64,000 nt of DNA, from assembly GCA_034509425.1 (NCBI GenBank), contig JAVTVJ010001836.1, positions 1 to 64,000 on the forward strand. Reading direction: 5' to 3'. This stretch comes from Eopsaltria australis (lineage: Eukaryota; Chordata; Aves; Passeriformes; Petroicidae). The notes under the pieces were generated by a model. It did no database searches. It was given only the letters and a program-made list of their open reading frames with translations, and had not been told where the DNA came from. How positions within the stretch are numbered: position 1 is the first letter of the stretch; the number at the start of each line of letters is the position of its first letter. Of this stretch, positions 22,401 through 34,300 are shown in pieces. Made by a program: the position numbers and the translations under genes.

Positions 22401-25400
22401 GGCCCTGCCCTCACTCTTGTCTTTTTCCCAGTTTTTTTGATGGTGGTGCCCTGGATGACAGCCCCTCTTCGCAGTTTGCAGAGGTGAGTTTTCCTGCTTT
22501 TCCTGGTTTTCCTGAGGTATCCTCCCCAGCAGCTCCTTTTCCCGAGAGTTTTCAGGATCTGGGGGAGTTTTAAGGAGACTGAAAATTGGCATTGGGACCC
22601 ACCAGGGATGGGCATAACAGGAAAAGGAAGATTTAAGGAAGACCCTTGCCCCGGTGCTGGCAGATCCCAGGGGATGCTTAGCCAGGCAAGGAGGTATTCA
22701 CTGTCTCTCCCTGCTCCCTGATTTTCCAGAATCTATCCCTTATGAAGTCCAAAATCATCTGAAATTCACTCAATTCTGGGCCAGAAATGGGGTCACCAAA
22801 TAACCGGAATTCCAGTGTGGATCCCAGTCTGTTCCCTGTCTGGATCCTTCCCATTTGCTTCCATGCTCTGGGCATATGGCTGGGTTCCTCCCCCTCTTCA
22901 TCTGGATCCATTTGTCCAAATTATTGCTTGGATATCACTTGGTATCCCAGATACTCCTGAGTTTCAGGGAGATCCCAATCCCGTCTTCCTGTGTGTGGAG
23001 CTTTGCGGTCCGTAAATTAAACTGGATTTTGAGATGAATAATAATTGGAAGTTCTCCCCAGGGTGTGATTGCAGGCAAAGCTCCCATCAGAGCAGCAGGA
23101 GAACAGGGAATGTTTATACATTGTTTTTTATTCCTTAATCCAAATAGATTTGTGAGAGAGGGTCTCTGTGGGGTCTTCAGGCTCCAGCACCAAATTCCTG
23201 GGGCTGTTCTCCTGGAACGGTGTAGCAAGGAGATCCGTGGATCACCCCCTGCTTACCCTCAGAGAGGGTACGGGAGGGGAATCGGGTAAATCGGGGAGCA
23301 GGTGGGATTTGGCACCACAGGATCCACTGCAGGGGCAGGGAATGGCATCGTCCACGTGGACAGACCCCACAAAACAGCAGTATAAGGGGCACAGGATTGG
23401 GCGACACCTTGGGATGCTCCTGGGGAGACTCCAGGGACACCCCAGAGATACGGATACCATCCTTTCACATCCATGTCCTCCCAACGGCTGTAAGGCCCCC
23501 GAGTGATCCCATGGATTTGGGAGTGTCTGGCATTATTCCTCCTCAAATTCCAGCCCTTGGAGAGAGAAACAGACCAACATAACAGCTTCGAGATTCATTA
23601 GGATCTGTGCAGAGCGGGGAGTTGCACTGGGGGTATTGCAGGAGCTCTGGATCTGCTTGGGCTATAATTAGGCCTTTTTGCCAGACCTTTCTTCCCAGGA
23701 TCCATGATAACTATGGGAATGTGCTCCGGTGAAGTGGACGCTGCTGCCTCTGTGTTCCCACTGGGAAGAGCACCGGAGCTGGGTGGGGATCATGTCTTCT
23801 GTCTTCCCCCTCTCCACAGCTTTGGGACCACTTGGATCACACAATGTTCTTCCCGGATTTCCGGCCGTTCCTGAGCGGTGGCCCCCTCGATCCAGAGAGC
23901 CGGGACGTGGAGAGGGGCCCCCCGGCCGAGCTCTGGGGGCCTGGTCGTCCCCCACGGTTGCCAATGCCTCGGAGGTACCGATCCCGTGGCAGCTCCCGCC
24001 CGGATCGCTCGCCCGCCATTGAGGGGTGAGTGTCTTCTCCAGGGAAACCAGGAGATTTGGGGAGAAACCTGGGAAAATGGGATCCTGGTGCTTCATGTCA
24101 GCCCCTTTAGCACAATTCTGAGTTAATTTCCCTGTCCTGCTTTCTGGAACACAGGGCATTCCCAGCACTCAGATCCTGGGATGAGTTCCCATCCCTAATT
24201 CCTTTGTGCTCTCCCTGTATTTTGGAGCTTTATCCAGGAAATTTCCAACTGTGAGGCCTGTATCCATGGGAACAGGATTCCCTGTTTTACTGCCTGTTCC
24301 TTCTACCACAATTTATTTATTTATTTAGCTTGTTCTTTCCATGTTTTTCCTTGGTTTTCCCTGTCCTAGTACCAACTCTTCCATTGGAACTCAAGACATT
24401 CCCACTTCTCCCACCGCAGCATGAGCTCGCATCCCTAATTACTTCCCGCCATCTCTCTGTTTTGGAGCTTTAGCCAGGGATTTTCATTGTCATGAGCCAC
24501 GCAGCCGGGCGTCCTGGTTCTCCTGCTCATCCTTTCTTCCACCATTTATTTACTTACTTAACTTGTTCTTCCCATGTTTCTCCTTCCCATATCTCCTTTT
24601 TTAGGATAATCCAGCAGATCTTTGCTGGGTTTTTTGCCAACTCAGCTGTTCCTGGCTCCCAACATCCCTTTTCCTGGTGAGTAAAAACCTGGATTAGCCC
24701 AGATCCCACCAGTAACTACCAGTAACCCAGCATGTAGGGTTTAGGACTGGGGGGAATTCTTGACTCTCCCATTGGCAGGAGCGGGATGCTGCACTCCAAT
24801 CCTGGGGATTATGCGTGGGGACAGAGCGGCCTTGACGCCATCGTCACCCAGGTGAGGGGCACCCGTTCCGGGGGCAGATCTGGTGCCGTATCCCTGCTCC
24901 TGAGCACGGAATTTTTCCCTCTCCACAGCTCCTGGGACAACTGGAAAACACAGGACCACCGCCAGCAGACAAGGAGAAGATCTCATCTCTCCCGACGGTG
25001 CCGGTGACGCAGGAACAAGTCGGTAGGTGACTCCGTCCCCGGATCTGATGACATCCGGATCCTGGTGTTTAACATCCTGAGCTCCCCCATCACCGCTTTG
25101 TTCCCCATGGAATGGGGCTGGAAACTGTCAGCTCCTGAGCTTTGCTGCTGCCATCTCTGGTGTTCAGTTCTCCCAGGAATCTTGGAGCTCCACCATTCTC
25201 CAGAGTGTCTGGGGAGTCCTCAAATGTGCCGTTCTGACTCTTCCCGTCCCCATGATGGTTTTCCCATCCCAAATGCCTGTTTGTGCTCTTGGCTCTTTCC
25301 TTCTTCCCTTTCAAACTGGCTCTCGACATATTCTGCTCTGGAAATGTCATGGAAAACTGCCGGCAGGGGCCTGCAGGTGTCTCGGAACAGTCCTGGCTTT

Positions 25401-26556
25401 GCAATTAAAAATCCCTTGAATTTTTCACCCCAAGGATCCCTCCCCCTCCCAGCTGCTCCGTTACCAGAATCCTACTCCTCCATTATGGTTAAACCAGGCA
25501 GTTTTACATGGGATATTTTTATCCCGTGGTTTTACACGCCCCTCTGTCCTCCTCCAGAAAGCCAAGCACTAGGCTGGAATTCCGTGTGTTCGAGCCTATG
25601 GAGCCCGAGCAGGCTAGGAATCATTAAATCTTGGAATATCCAATTTAGAAGGGATCCCCAAGGTCACCGAGGGAGCTCAGCTCCTGGTGGTGTCCATGTC
25701 AGCGTCACGAGCTCGGAACGGCAAGAGTAGGAGTGGGATTTCAGCCACCTCCCGTGGCTGGTTGCACCCGGCATCGGGATCGTCCACCCCGGGATGGTGG
25801 ATCCACCATCCAGGCTGAGAAGTTGTGGCAGGAATTCAAACATCCTTACTTTGATTTTTTGTTTGTTGGTGGTGATGTACAGAGAACATTGGGAATTCCT
25901 TACATCCCTGGGGGTTGTGTGTGGATGGATGGATGGATGGATGGATGGATGGATGGATGGTGGAGCTCGGGACTCATGTTCCCAGCAGGAATTCTTTGTT
26001 CCCTGGATACTCCATCTCCAGAGCATTTTGTGTGGATGGATGGATCCTGGCTTGTTTCTGGCCAGAATTCCTTGGTCCCTGGATGTTCCATCTCCAGCAG
26101 ACCCTACACAAATGACACGTAAATCCGAGAGCTCCTGTTTCTGGTGTGATCTCTTTGGTCCCTGGACACCCCATTCCCAATAGACCCCACACAAGTGACT
26201 CCCAAATACCAGAGCCTTTATTCCAGTACCCTTGACCTGCCGTTCCCTGTTTTCCGCAGACACGGGGCTGGAATGCCCGGTGTGCAAGGAGGATTACGCT
26301 GTGGCGGAGCAGGTCCGACAGCTCCCCTGCAACCACGTCTTCCACAGCAGCTGCATTGTGCCCTGGCTGGAGCTGGTAAGATCCCCAAAAACGCGCGTAT
26401 CCTGCGGGATAATCCCCCGGGATAATGGCTCTGTGTTCCCCGCAGCACGATACGTGTCCGGTCTGCAGGAAGAGCCTAAAGGGGGAAGATTCCACCCGGC
26501 AAATGTCGAATCCCGATGCTTCTGACAGCCCAGTGCAGGAACGATGGACTTTCTGA
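19459..26556 (+). CDS. RNF115: E3 ubiquitin ligase RNF115 (BCA2/Rabring7)
   Basis: RING-H2 E3 ligase acting in membrane trafficking and receptor turnover. Nine coding exons: 19459-19539, 21938-21996, 22432-22483, 23820-24025, 24605-24676, 24779-24851, 24929-25022, 26260-26375 and 26446-26556, closing in frame at 287 aa (human 304; the difference is in disordered and C-terminal parts). The N-terminal zinc finger (CHSC...CPRC) is split between exons 1 and 2. The Ser/Arg stretch [15 protein letters not shown] ends exon 4. The RING spans exons 8-9 with CPVC, CNHVFH, SC and CPVC, giving all C3H2C3 ligands. The protein ends ERWTF. The first donor of a triplicated set at the end of exon 1 gives the family-consistent join KLP|EYTCPRC. 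Confidence 0.96.
19535..19650 (+). repeat. Triplicated RNF115 exon 1 splice donor
   Basis: The block 'gagctgccggtgagccccgg' and its relatives occur three times, with GT donors at 19540, 19588 and 19635 (steps of 48 and 47). The first is the conserved donor. The second would add 48 in-frame bases, and the third would shift the frame. Confidence 0.9.
22060..22330. repeat. T-rich tract in RNF115 intron
   Basis: Loose repeats of 'ttttggtctttttacccttttt' with a run of about 20 T at 22291-22310. No other feature is seen. Confidence 0.75.
24165..24604 (+). repeat. 233-bp tandem duplication up to the exon 5 acceptor
   Basis: In RNF115 intron 4 two collinear copies sit about 233 bases apart. Both contain 'cttgttctt.ccatgtttctcctt'. 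The right-hand copy ends in the real exon 5 acceptor (ttttttag at 24604). The left-hand copy has a decoy 'ccctgtcctag' near 24369. Confidence 0.75.
25920..25960. repeat. (GGAT)n microsatellite
   Basis: About ten uninterrupted ATGG/GGAT units in RNF115 intron 7, with a second short run at 26032-26045. Confidence 0.95.
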
Positions 26557-27510
26557 CCCTTCTGGAAGGTTCTGGAGCACTCCAGAGGGTTCTGGAGGCC
26601 AGAGCGTCCCCACTTGAGGTGTACATTGTCTGAGAATTTCAACAAACCCCCCCGAGTAGCAGGAATTAGGGGGCCCACCCTGTGGGATTATGGCACCAAG
26701 CGCTCTTCTCCCAGGAATTTATCCTTCTGCTCCATGGAATTGCCTCGTTAGTCCTAAATTGGGAATTTTGGGAGCAATTTGATTTCATTTTGTATCAGAA
26801 AAGGTTTTTTTCCAGTGGGGCCCAGTCTGGAGAAGGGTTTCAAGTCCCTTATAGCCTCCTCTGGAAAAACATTGGGATAAAAAGGGGATTTTTGGGATCT
26901 TTCTGCACTCTAGGAGATTGGAATTGTATCCACGAGAGATTTTATTGCCCCATTTTGGGTGGAATCCTTGGGGTCTATAAAATCATGACAGGTGGAAGAA
27001 GGAAGGGTCTGGAGCCTATCCTGAGGGGGGTCCAACCCTCAGGAGCCCCCGTGACCCTGGAAAGGCTCTGGGAATGCTCTGGTATCGGTAACACACCAAG
27101 CAGGATTTTGTCTCATCCTGGACTATTTTTGGGGTTGATTCAGGTTTTTCTGACCCTTTTCCAGGTGTGCCATGTGTGTCCAAACCTCTCTCCACCCCCA
27201 CGAGTCATTCCAGGCTGGAATTATGGACCACATTGCTTATCCCTTGGGAATCCCCCACCCTTCCCCATAACTTAAGGAAACTTTATTTTTGCTGATTCTT
27301 TGGTTGTTTCGAGAATTTTTTCCCATTTCTGTGACTTTTATCCAGGTCTGAATCCTGGGAGTTATCCTCATACTTGTGGTATTTGCTGACTGCCCTAGGG
27401 GGTCCTTGTGACCCCCCATCCCCAGTGAGGGGGACGTTTCCCAAACCCCTTGGGCTCGGTGGCTCCACATCCACATGGATTTAATCCTGATTTTCTTTGC
27501 TCTTCCGTCC

Positions 27511-27516
27511 AATAAA
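27511..27516 (+). terminator. RNF115: Probable RNF115 poly(A) signal
   Basis: AATAAA about 955 bases after the RNF115 stop. The sequence between them (26557-27510) has no other gene and would be the 3' UTR. Confidence 0.55.
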
Positions 27517-27529
27517 GGCCTTTCTCAAG

Positions 27530-28105
27530 GAATTCCCCTTCCCAAGTCATCCTTGGAGCTGGGAAATGGAGGCAGGAGCTGGGGTACTCCTGGGGCAGGG
27601 GCAGAAATGAGCTCGGAAAAACCTGTCGGGGAAGGAAGACCTTGATTTGCAGGATTTGTCTCCTAGGGAGTATATCCAAACACTTCCTGCTCTGTTGGGA
27701 CACATTGTCCCTGTCCCCCTTGCCTGCTGTCCTGGAAGCCATTCTGGACACAGGGATGCCCCAGTCCCAGGGCAGGACTGTGGATCCACAGAGATTGGGA
27801 AAATCCGGCCAGATCCTGGGTTTATCCCAGTGCTTTTCCCTGTTACCCAGTGTGTCCAGCTCCCCTGATGGGGATTTCTGGGGTTTCACACCCACTCCCT
27901 GCTTCCACTTCTTCCCTTTTCCACATAGTGCTGGAAATCAGGAATTCCTTCCCTGTGATCCTGGATTTAACTTGATTTGGATCTCCCCCATCCCTCTGTG
28001 TTGTACTTGAGATCGATCCAGAAGTTTTTCCCTGGATCAAGAAGCATTCCTGTTCCCAGATCATCTACGTGCACAGGGAGGCAGAACACAGCAGTACCAC
28101 AGGCC
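27530..28105. other. RNF115-ITGA10 convergent intergenic region
   Basis: Tail-to-tail spacer between two convergent genes. I see no gene, RNA or clear repeat in it. Confidence 0.6.
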
Positions 28106-28110
28106 GGAGC

Positions 28111-28116
28111 TTTATT
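28111..28116 (-). terminator. ITGA10: ITGA10 poly(A) signal
   Basis: AATAAA on the minus strand, about 195 bases past the ITGA10 stop codon. Confidence 0.75.
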
Positions 28117-28308
28117 GCTGAAGCTGTTCCATTCCAGCTCATTCCTGCTTTTCCCACTTCCACGTGTTCCCCCAGATCCTCTGGCTTCACCGTCGGGGCT
28201 CCAGCCTCACTTGCTCGGCCCTCCAGGAGTCCCACCCCGAGCCCCAGGATGGCCCTAGAATGTGTCCCAGGAGGTTCCGGGATGTCCTCCCGTGGCAGAG
28301 CTGCTGCC

Positions 28309-31300
28309 TCAGTGCTCCTCATCCTCCTCCTCCTCCTGGGAGGGCTTCCGGTGGGAGAAGAATCCCAGCTGGGGAAAAGGGGTGAAGAAGAGGAATTGGG
28401 AGGGTGGAAGTGTCGTCCCTGGAGAGGACACCTCCTCCTCAAGATGACATCATGACCCTCACAAGGGTCATGACAGTTGTGACCCTCCCCTCCAAGGTGA
28501 CATCATGACTCTCTCACCCTCCAGAGGCCAAGGCTGAGCAGTGCCAGGAGCAGGAGCCCCCCCAGGGCACTGCCCCCCAGGATCCACAGGGACACGGGCA
28601 CCCGCCTTCCCTGGAGCACTTCCAGCACCAGCTGCAGGAACACAGGGATTGGCGAGAGGAACAGAATTTGGGAGAAAAAACCAGGATGGGCAGGGGAAAC
28701 AGGGAATTTGGGGGGGGAAAACTGACTTGGGTGGAAAGAAGAAATTTGGAAAGAAAAGAAAGGATTAGAAGGAAAACAGGGATTGGGGGGTAAAATAGTC
28801 ATTGAGGAAGAACAGGGAATTTAGGGAGGGAAACGATGGAGGGGAAAACTGGGGATTTGGGGAGGGGGTCCTACCTCCCTGTGCTGTGCCCCCTCCTCCA
28901 GCACCAACATGTCCCCTGTGACCCCCAGCCAGACACTGCTGACAATCCTCACGCTCCGAAATTTAACCTTGATACGGGAAAAGGGGGGTTTTTGCCATGT
29001 GTCCCCCCCCACCCGGGATCCTCCGTGGGGTGGGGGCTCCCTAATTCTCCACATGCCCCTCCCTTTACTCACTTCACTGAAGAAGTTGTCGTGGAGGGTG
29101 CGCAGGAGCTGGACAGAGACTCCCCCGCCACGTTCCAGCCTTCCCAAGCGGCAGCTCAGCTCCTGGCACCAGGTGTTGGAACAGTCCTGGGGAGCAAAAG
29201 TTTTGGGGGGGGGGAAGGTGGGGATCCCCCTGAACCCTCCAAATCCCCAGGGGGGAGGGGGGTTGGGCACAGCGATCCCTACCAGCCTGTCCACGTGCAG
29301 CAGGTCCTCAGGGAGCACTGGGACCACCTGTGTCCCCTCATCGGGGGGTTGCAGCACGCAGGTAGTCTGGGGAGGGAGAGAGAGGGTTCAAAGGGAGGGC
29401 AGAGGGACCCCCCCGAGGCCTCCTAAGTGTCCCCCATACTCACATTTTCACCCACGACATGGGTGACAGATAGGATGGTGGCCTGGTGGTGGCCCAGTGC
29501 TGGCAGGGCCATGTGCAGGGTGATGTTCTGGATGGGGTAACACCCCAAATTCTGCACCTGGACGGGCACACAATGAGCCAGGGCTCCCCCAGGCCCCGCT
29601 CTCTGGGCCTTCATCATCTCACCTTCACTGTGGTGGTGAACTCGGGGCCAGAGCTGTGGGTGAAGGTGCCAAGGGGATGAACCTCGTAGCGATGCAGGTT
29701 GCTGTTACTGTGGGGGGCACACAGGAGGGTCACATCATGTGTGTCCCCCTCCGTGACTCCCCTGCTCTGCCACATGTTCTCCCAGCCCCACCTGGACAGG
29801 AACAGGTTGGGCTCATAGCGGATGGGGACAAAAAGCTTGACCACGTTGTCCTCTGGTGTAGCCTCGGTGCTGTCACTAGACAGGGGGGACGCTCGGGAGG
29901 ATCCCCAGACTCCATCCATGCCCCTGGAGTGTGGCCCCTCCCCTAAGAGTTCAGTGCTCTCCCCATACCCCTACCTGGTGGCTTGGAGTGTGACTTCGGC
30001 ATGGTCCAGAAGGATGGAGCAGCTGAACTCCAGCTCCAGGGTGAAGGACACCTGGAGGGGCTCAGAGAGGTGTGGTGGAGGTTTGGGGGTCTTGAGGGGC
30101 TCGTGGGGGTCTTGGGGATCCTACCTTGGCTTGCGAGCGGAAGACGGGGTACCCGACGCTGCAGCGCCGGCGGTGCCCCTCCAGTGCCGAGCACTCCAAC
30201 TTCATCGTGCTGGGATCCTGCCAGGGGGACACGATGGGGACCAGGACATGGAGCTGGGGTACTTGAGGGACTGGGAGGTGGCAGCAATAAACTCCCACAG
30301 GGGGATATTGGGAGGCCACAGGGGACCAATGGAACATGATCTCCTGTCTGGGTGGGGTTGGGGACATGATGGACCCCCATGTCCCACATGGAATAGGCTC
30401 GGGACACAGCAGATCCCCAGCTCCCACCTGGGAGAGGTTGGGGACACAATGTACCCCCCTGTCCCTCTTGAAATGGGTGTGGGAAGCCAGTGGACTCCAA
30501 CCCATCCCACCTGGAATGGGCTGGGACATGAATGACCTGGAGGTTCTCCAAAGACCTGGGTCTCCATCTTTACCCTGGTGGGAGAGTTTGGGGGGGCCCC
30601 TCAGGGATTTGGGCCCCCCCACAGGCCATACCTGGAGCACGAGACTGGAGAAGTGGAGGTTCCTGGGCAGGTGCAGCCACAGGCTGGCATTGTAAGCATT
30701 CTCCTCCTGGTTCTCCAGCTCTGCCTCCACCAGCATCCGCCTCCGACCCTTCCGCAGGATGTGGGGGCTCTGCCTGGAGGCTGGGGAGTCACGGAGGGCT
30801 CCTTGGTTCCCAGGGACACCGTGAGGATACTTAGGGGACACTGGGGGTACCTGGAGCCCACAATGTCTGTGGTGGCCTTGAGCACCAGGTCGGTGACACA
30901 CTCATCATCGTCCCCACAGTCCTTGAAAAACGGGATCTGGAAGGAGCCAGGGATGATCCTGGTGTCCAGGGGTGATCCCAGTGTCTAGAGACACCCCTCC
31001 CAGTACCCACCAGTTTGTGGATGGTGGTGGGAGATGCCTCATCCAGCACCGGCCTCGCAGCTACATCCAGGGCCCAAGTGAGGGTGAGGCTGAGGGGCCG
31101 CAGGTAATCTGAGGTGTCCTGCAGAATTACAGGATCCCATCAGCCTCATTCCAGTCAGACCCCAGGAATGGGGCAGGGGGCAGGGGGGAGTCCTGGGCCT
31201 GACCAGGACGTGGAAAGGGACACGGATGCAGCTCTGCCTTCCCAGTGAGAACTCGATTCGGCGCTGGAGCAGCCGGCGGGCACCTGAGTCAAAGGCGGCA

Positions 31301-34300
31301 CGGGATCCCGGGATCCGCTCCTCCAGGGATACGTTGTACCGGAGATCTGTGGGATAGGGAGCGGGTCAGGGACCGAGACACCTGCTGGAGGGGGTGCACC
31401 CCAGGATGCTTCAGTGGGATTCCAGGGAAGTCCTAGGATGCTCCAGGGACATGCTGGGTTGCACCAGTGGGACTCCAGGGAAGACTCAGAGGCTCTAGGA
31501 TGTTGTAGCATGCTCCAGTGGGACTCCAGGGATATGAGTGCTCTGTTGATATTCAAGGGACACTGTAGGATGCTCCTGGGAGATTCCAGGGCCACCCTGG
31601 GATGCTCCAGGGGTGGTCCAGGATCACCATATATATGCTCTGGAAAGATTAAGGGAACATCCATGGGATGCTCCCAGGAGGCTCCAGGGACATTGCGATC
31701 CTCCAGCAGCACCCTGGAAAGATCCAGGGCCCTCAGGATGCTCCAGAGATCCTCCAGGAATTCTCCAGGACACCTTGGGACACTCCGGGAATGTTCCAGG
31801 GACACCCTGGGACGCTCCTGGAATGTTCCTGGATTCCTCCCAGGTTCTCTAAGGATCCCACACTGGGATTCTCTGGGGACAACAGGGCTGCTCTGGTAAT
31901 ACCCTGGGATGTACCAGGGATGCTCCAGGCCCCTTTGGGATGCGTCTGGGATGCTCCAGGGATGCTCCAAGGACCCCACGATCCCCCATTGCCAACACTC
32001 ACCAATATCTGTGTCCACGGGGTTCAGCGTGCGTGTCCCAGCACGGAAGCAGATCCGGGCCCGGAGGCAGACAGCGCCGGAGCCGCCACGCTGGCAGTTC
32101 CATCGCGTGATGCTGATGGCCGCTGGCTCCACAGACATCCATGCGGACACCTGGATGATCCGGCGGGACCTGAGGGACACAGTCACATGTGGGATCTCAT
32201 CAGGATCATGTGGGGACAGGGATACCTGCCCTGCCCTACCCCGGATCCTGTCACAGGGGAAACTGAGGCACGGAGTCCCTGTCCCCCTGAATGTCCCCAT
32301 GACCCACATGTCACTGTCCCCGAGGTGCCCCTGTCCCCGACCCCGACCTCTACTCACCGCAGCACTACAGCCGCACCCTGCGCCCCCACGGCCACGTCCA
32401 CCAGCCCGTCCCCGTCCATGTCCACCCGTCCGTCCACGCTGATCCCGAAATACCGGAGGCTCCACCCCAGCGCCGCCGCCTCGATGCGCTGGGAACGAGC
32501 GTTGTGGCATCACCATTGACTCGCACAGGGTTGTGCTCTCTGCAATCGTGGCACTCAGCCCCTCCCAGCGCTCCCAGCGCCGTCTCACCTGCTTGTACTG
32601 GGGCAAGAGGGTGCCCGGGGCGATGTGGAACACGTAGAGGGCCCCGCGGTGACCGTCCTCCAGCGGAGCTCCCACAATGACTCCAGCCAGGCCGTCCTGG
32701 CTCAGGTTTGGCACCGCGCCCAGGGCGGAGCCGAATCTGGAATCCTGCGGCCCTGGCTCAGGGTGCAGCGACCCCGCGGGGCTCAGGCGGTCCTAGGAGG
32801 TGCGGGGGGGCCCTCGGTAGCCCCAAAGGACAGGCACCCCCTCAATCCCCATGTGTTCCCCCGATCCCCTCAATCCTTTTCATCCCTCCAATCCCTCTGC
32901 ATCCCGCTGATCCTCCCAATCCACTGCCCCCAGTGCACCCCGATCCCCCGTCCACCGCAGACCCCCGCCCCTCTCACCTGCCCCCTCCGCAGCCCCTCAC
33001 CTGCCCTACACCGTACAGCTACCCCCCCCCACCCGACCCCCCCAGGCCCACACCTGCCCTCTCACCTGCACCACACGGTACACATAGACCCTCCCTGCCT
33101 CCCTGCTCTGGCCTCCCAGGTAGGTGGGCGCTGCCACCAGCAGCAGATCACTGTCTCTGTCTCCCTCCCGGTCCAGGGCCAAGACCTCGCTGCCGAAGTA
33201 GGAGCCGATCTAGGGGTGCAAGGGGCTGTGAGGCTGAGGGAAGATGGGGGGCCCAAACTCCCCCCCCAAGAACCTGAAGGCCCCCGGCCACCCCTCACCT
33301 GCTCTCCCATTAACACCTGGGTCACTGTCACGGTCCCCGTGGAGTCTAGCTGGAAGAGGACAACTTTGCCCTTGTGCTGGAATCGGGGAGCTCCAGCCAC
33401 AAACAAGCACTGTCCCCCTGGCAGCTGCAGTGAGGAAACGGAGTACCCTGGGGGGGGAAACAGGGTCAGTGGAGGGGACAGCCTTGGGGAGAGAGGGTCC
33501 CCAGTGTGTTCCTGGGGCACCCTAAATATCCACGTTTGGAGCATCCCGGGAGTATGGAGCATTCCCAGGGCACCCCAAATATACAGGACATGGAGCATCC
33601 CTGGGACATGGAGCATTTCTGGATCACCAAGCATTCCAAATATCCATTACACAGAGCATCCCCACTTCACCCCTGATCTCCATGACATGGAACATCCATG
33701 ATGCATTTCAAATCTTGAGGATATGGAGTATGCCTGTTTCACCTCACATCCCTTGGGACACCCTCATCCCTCAGGATCCCCCCATCCCTCGAGATCTCTC
33801 ATACCCAGATACGCTGCATGGTTCTTCAGCTCCAGCGGGAATTCCTCCTGGAATGCTTCCCGGGGTGGAACAATGCGCCCACGCTGGCTCTCCTCCAGCA
33901 CACCCCCCTCCCAGTCATAGGCTCCCACCATTCCAAAGAGGATTCCGTCCTGCCAGGATGGGTGGGATATGTCACCCCGGGGACACCAAAATGCCTCGGT
34001 GTCCCCAACCCCCACCAATGTCTCTCTCATTCCAGGACGCTCAGCAGGGCTAGGATGGGCTGAGGGTTATTTTCCATCTTTCCCAGTGGGATCACCTCGA
34101 GGCGGTGGATGGAGAATCCAATCTGAGACATCTCCAGCTCAAAAGCGCTCTCATTGTCCTCATGGGTGCCTGACCGAGGGGGGAAGAAGACTCTGTTCCT
34201 CCAGCAGTGCTTCCAGCTGGAATTCCTAGCCCTTCCCGGGATCCCAGCCTCAAGCCAGCACCTTCCAGGCTGAAGATCTGATCTCCCAGAGCATCCACAA

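Noticed and set aside
31155..32714. A 519-codon minus-strand open frame
   Set aside because: It joins real ITGA10 exons (14-17) with the intron minisatellite between them. The splice sites and phases explain the conserved parts.
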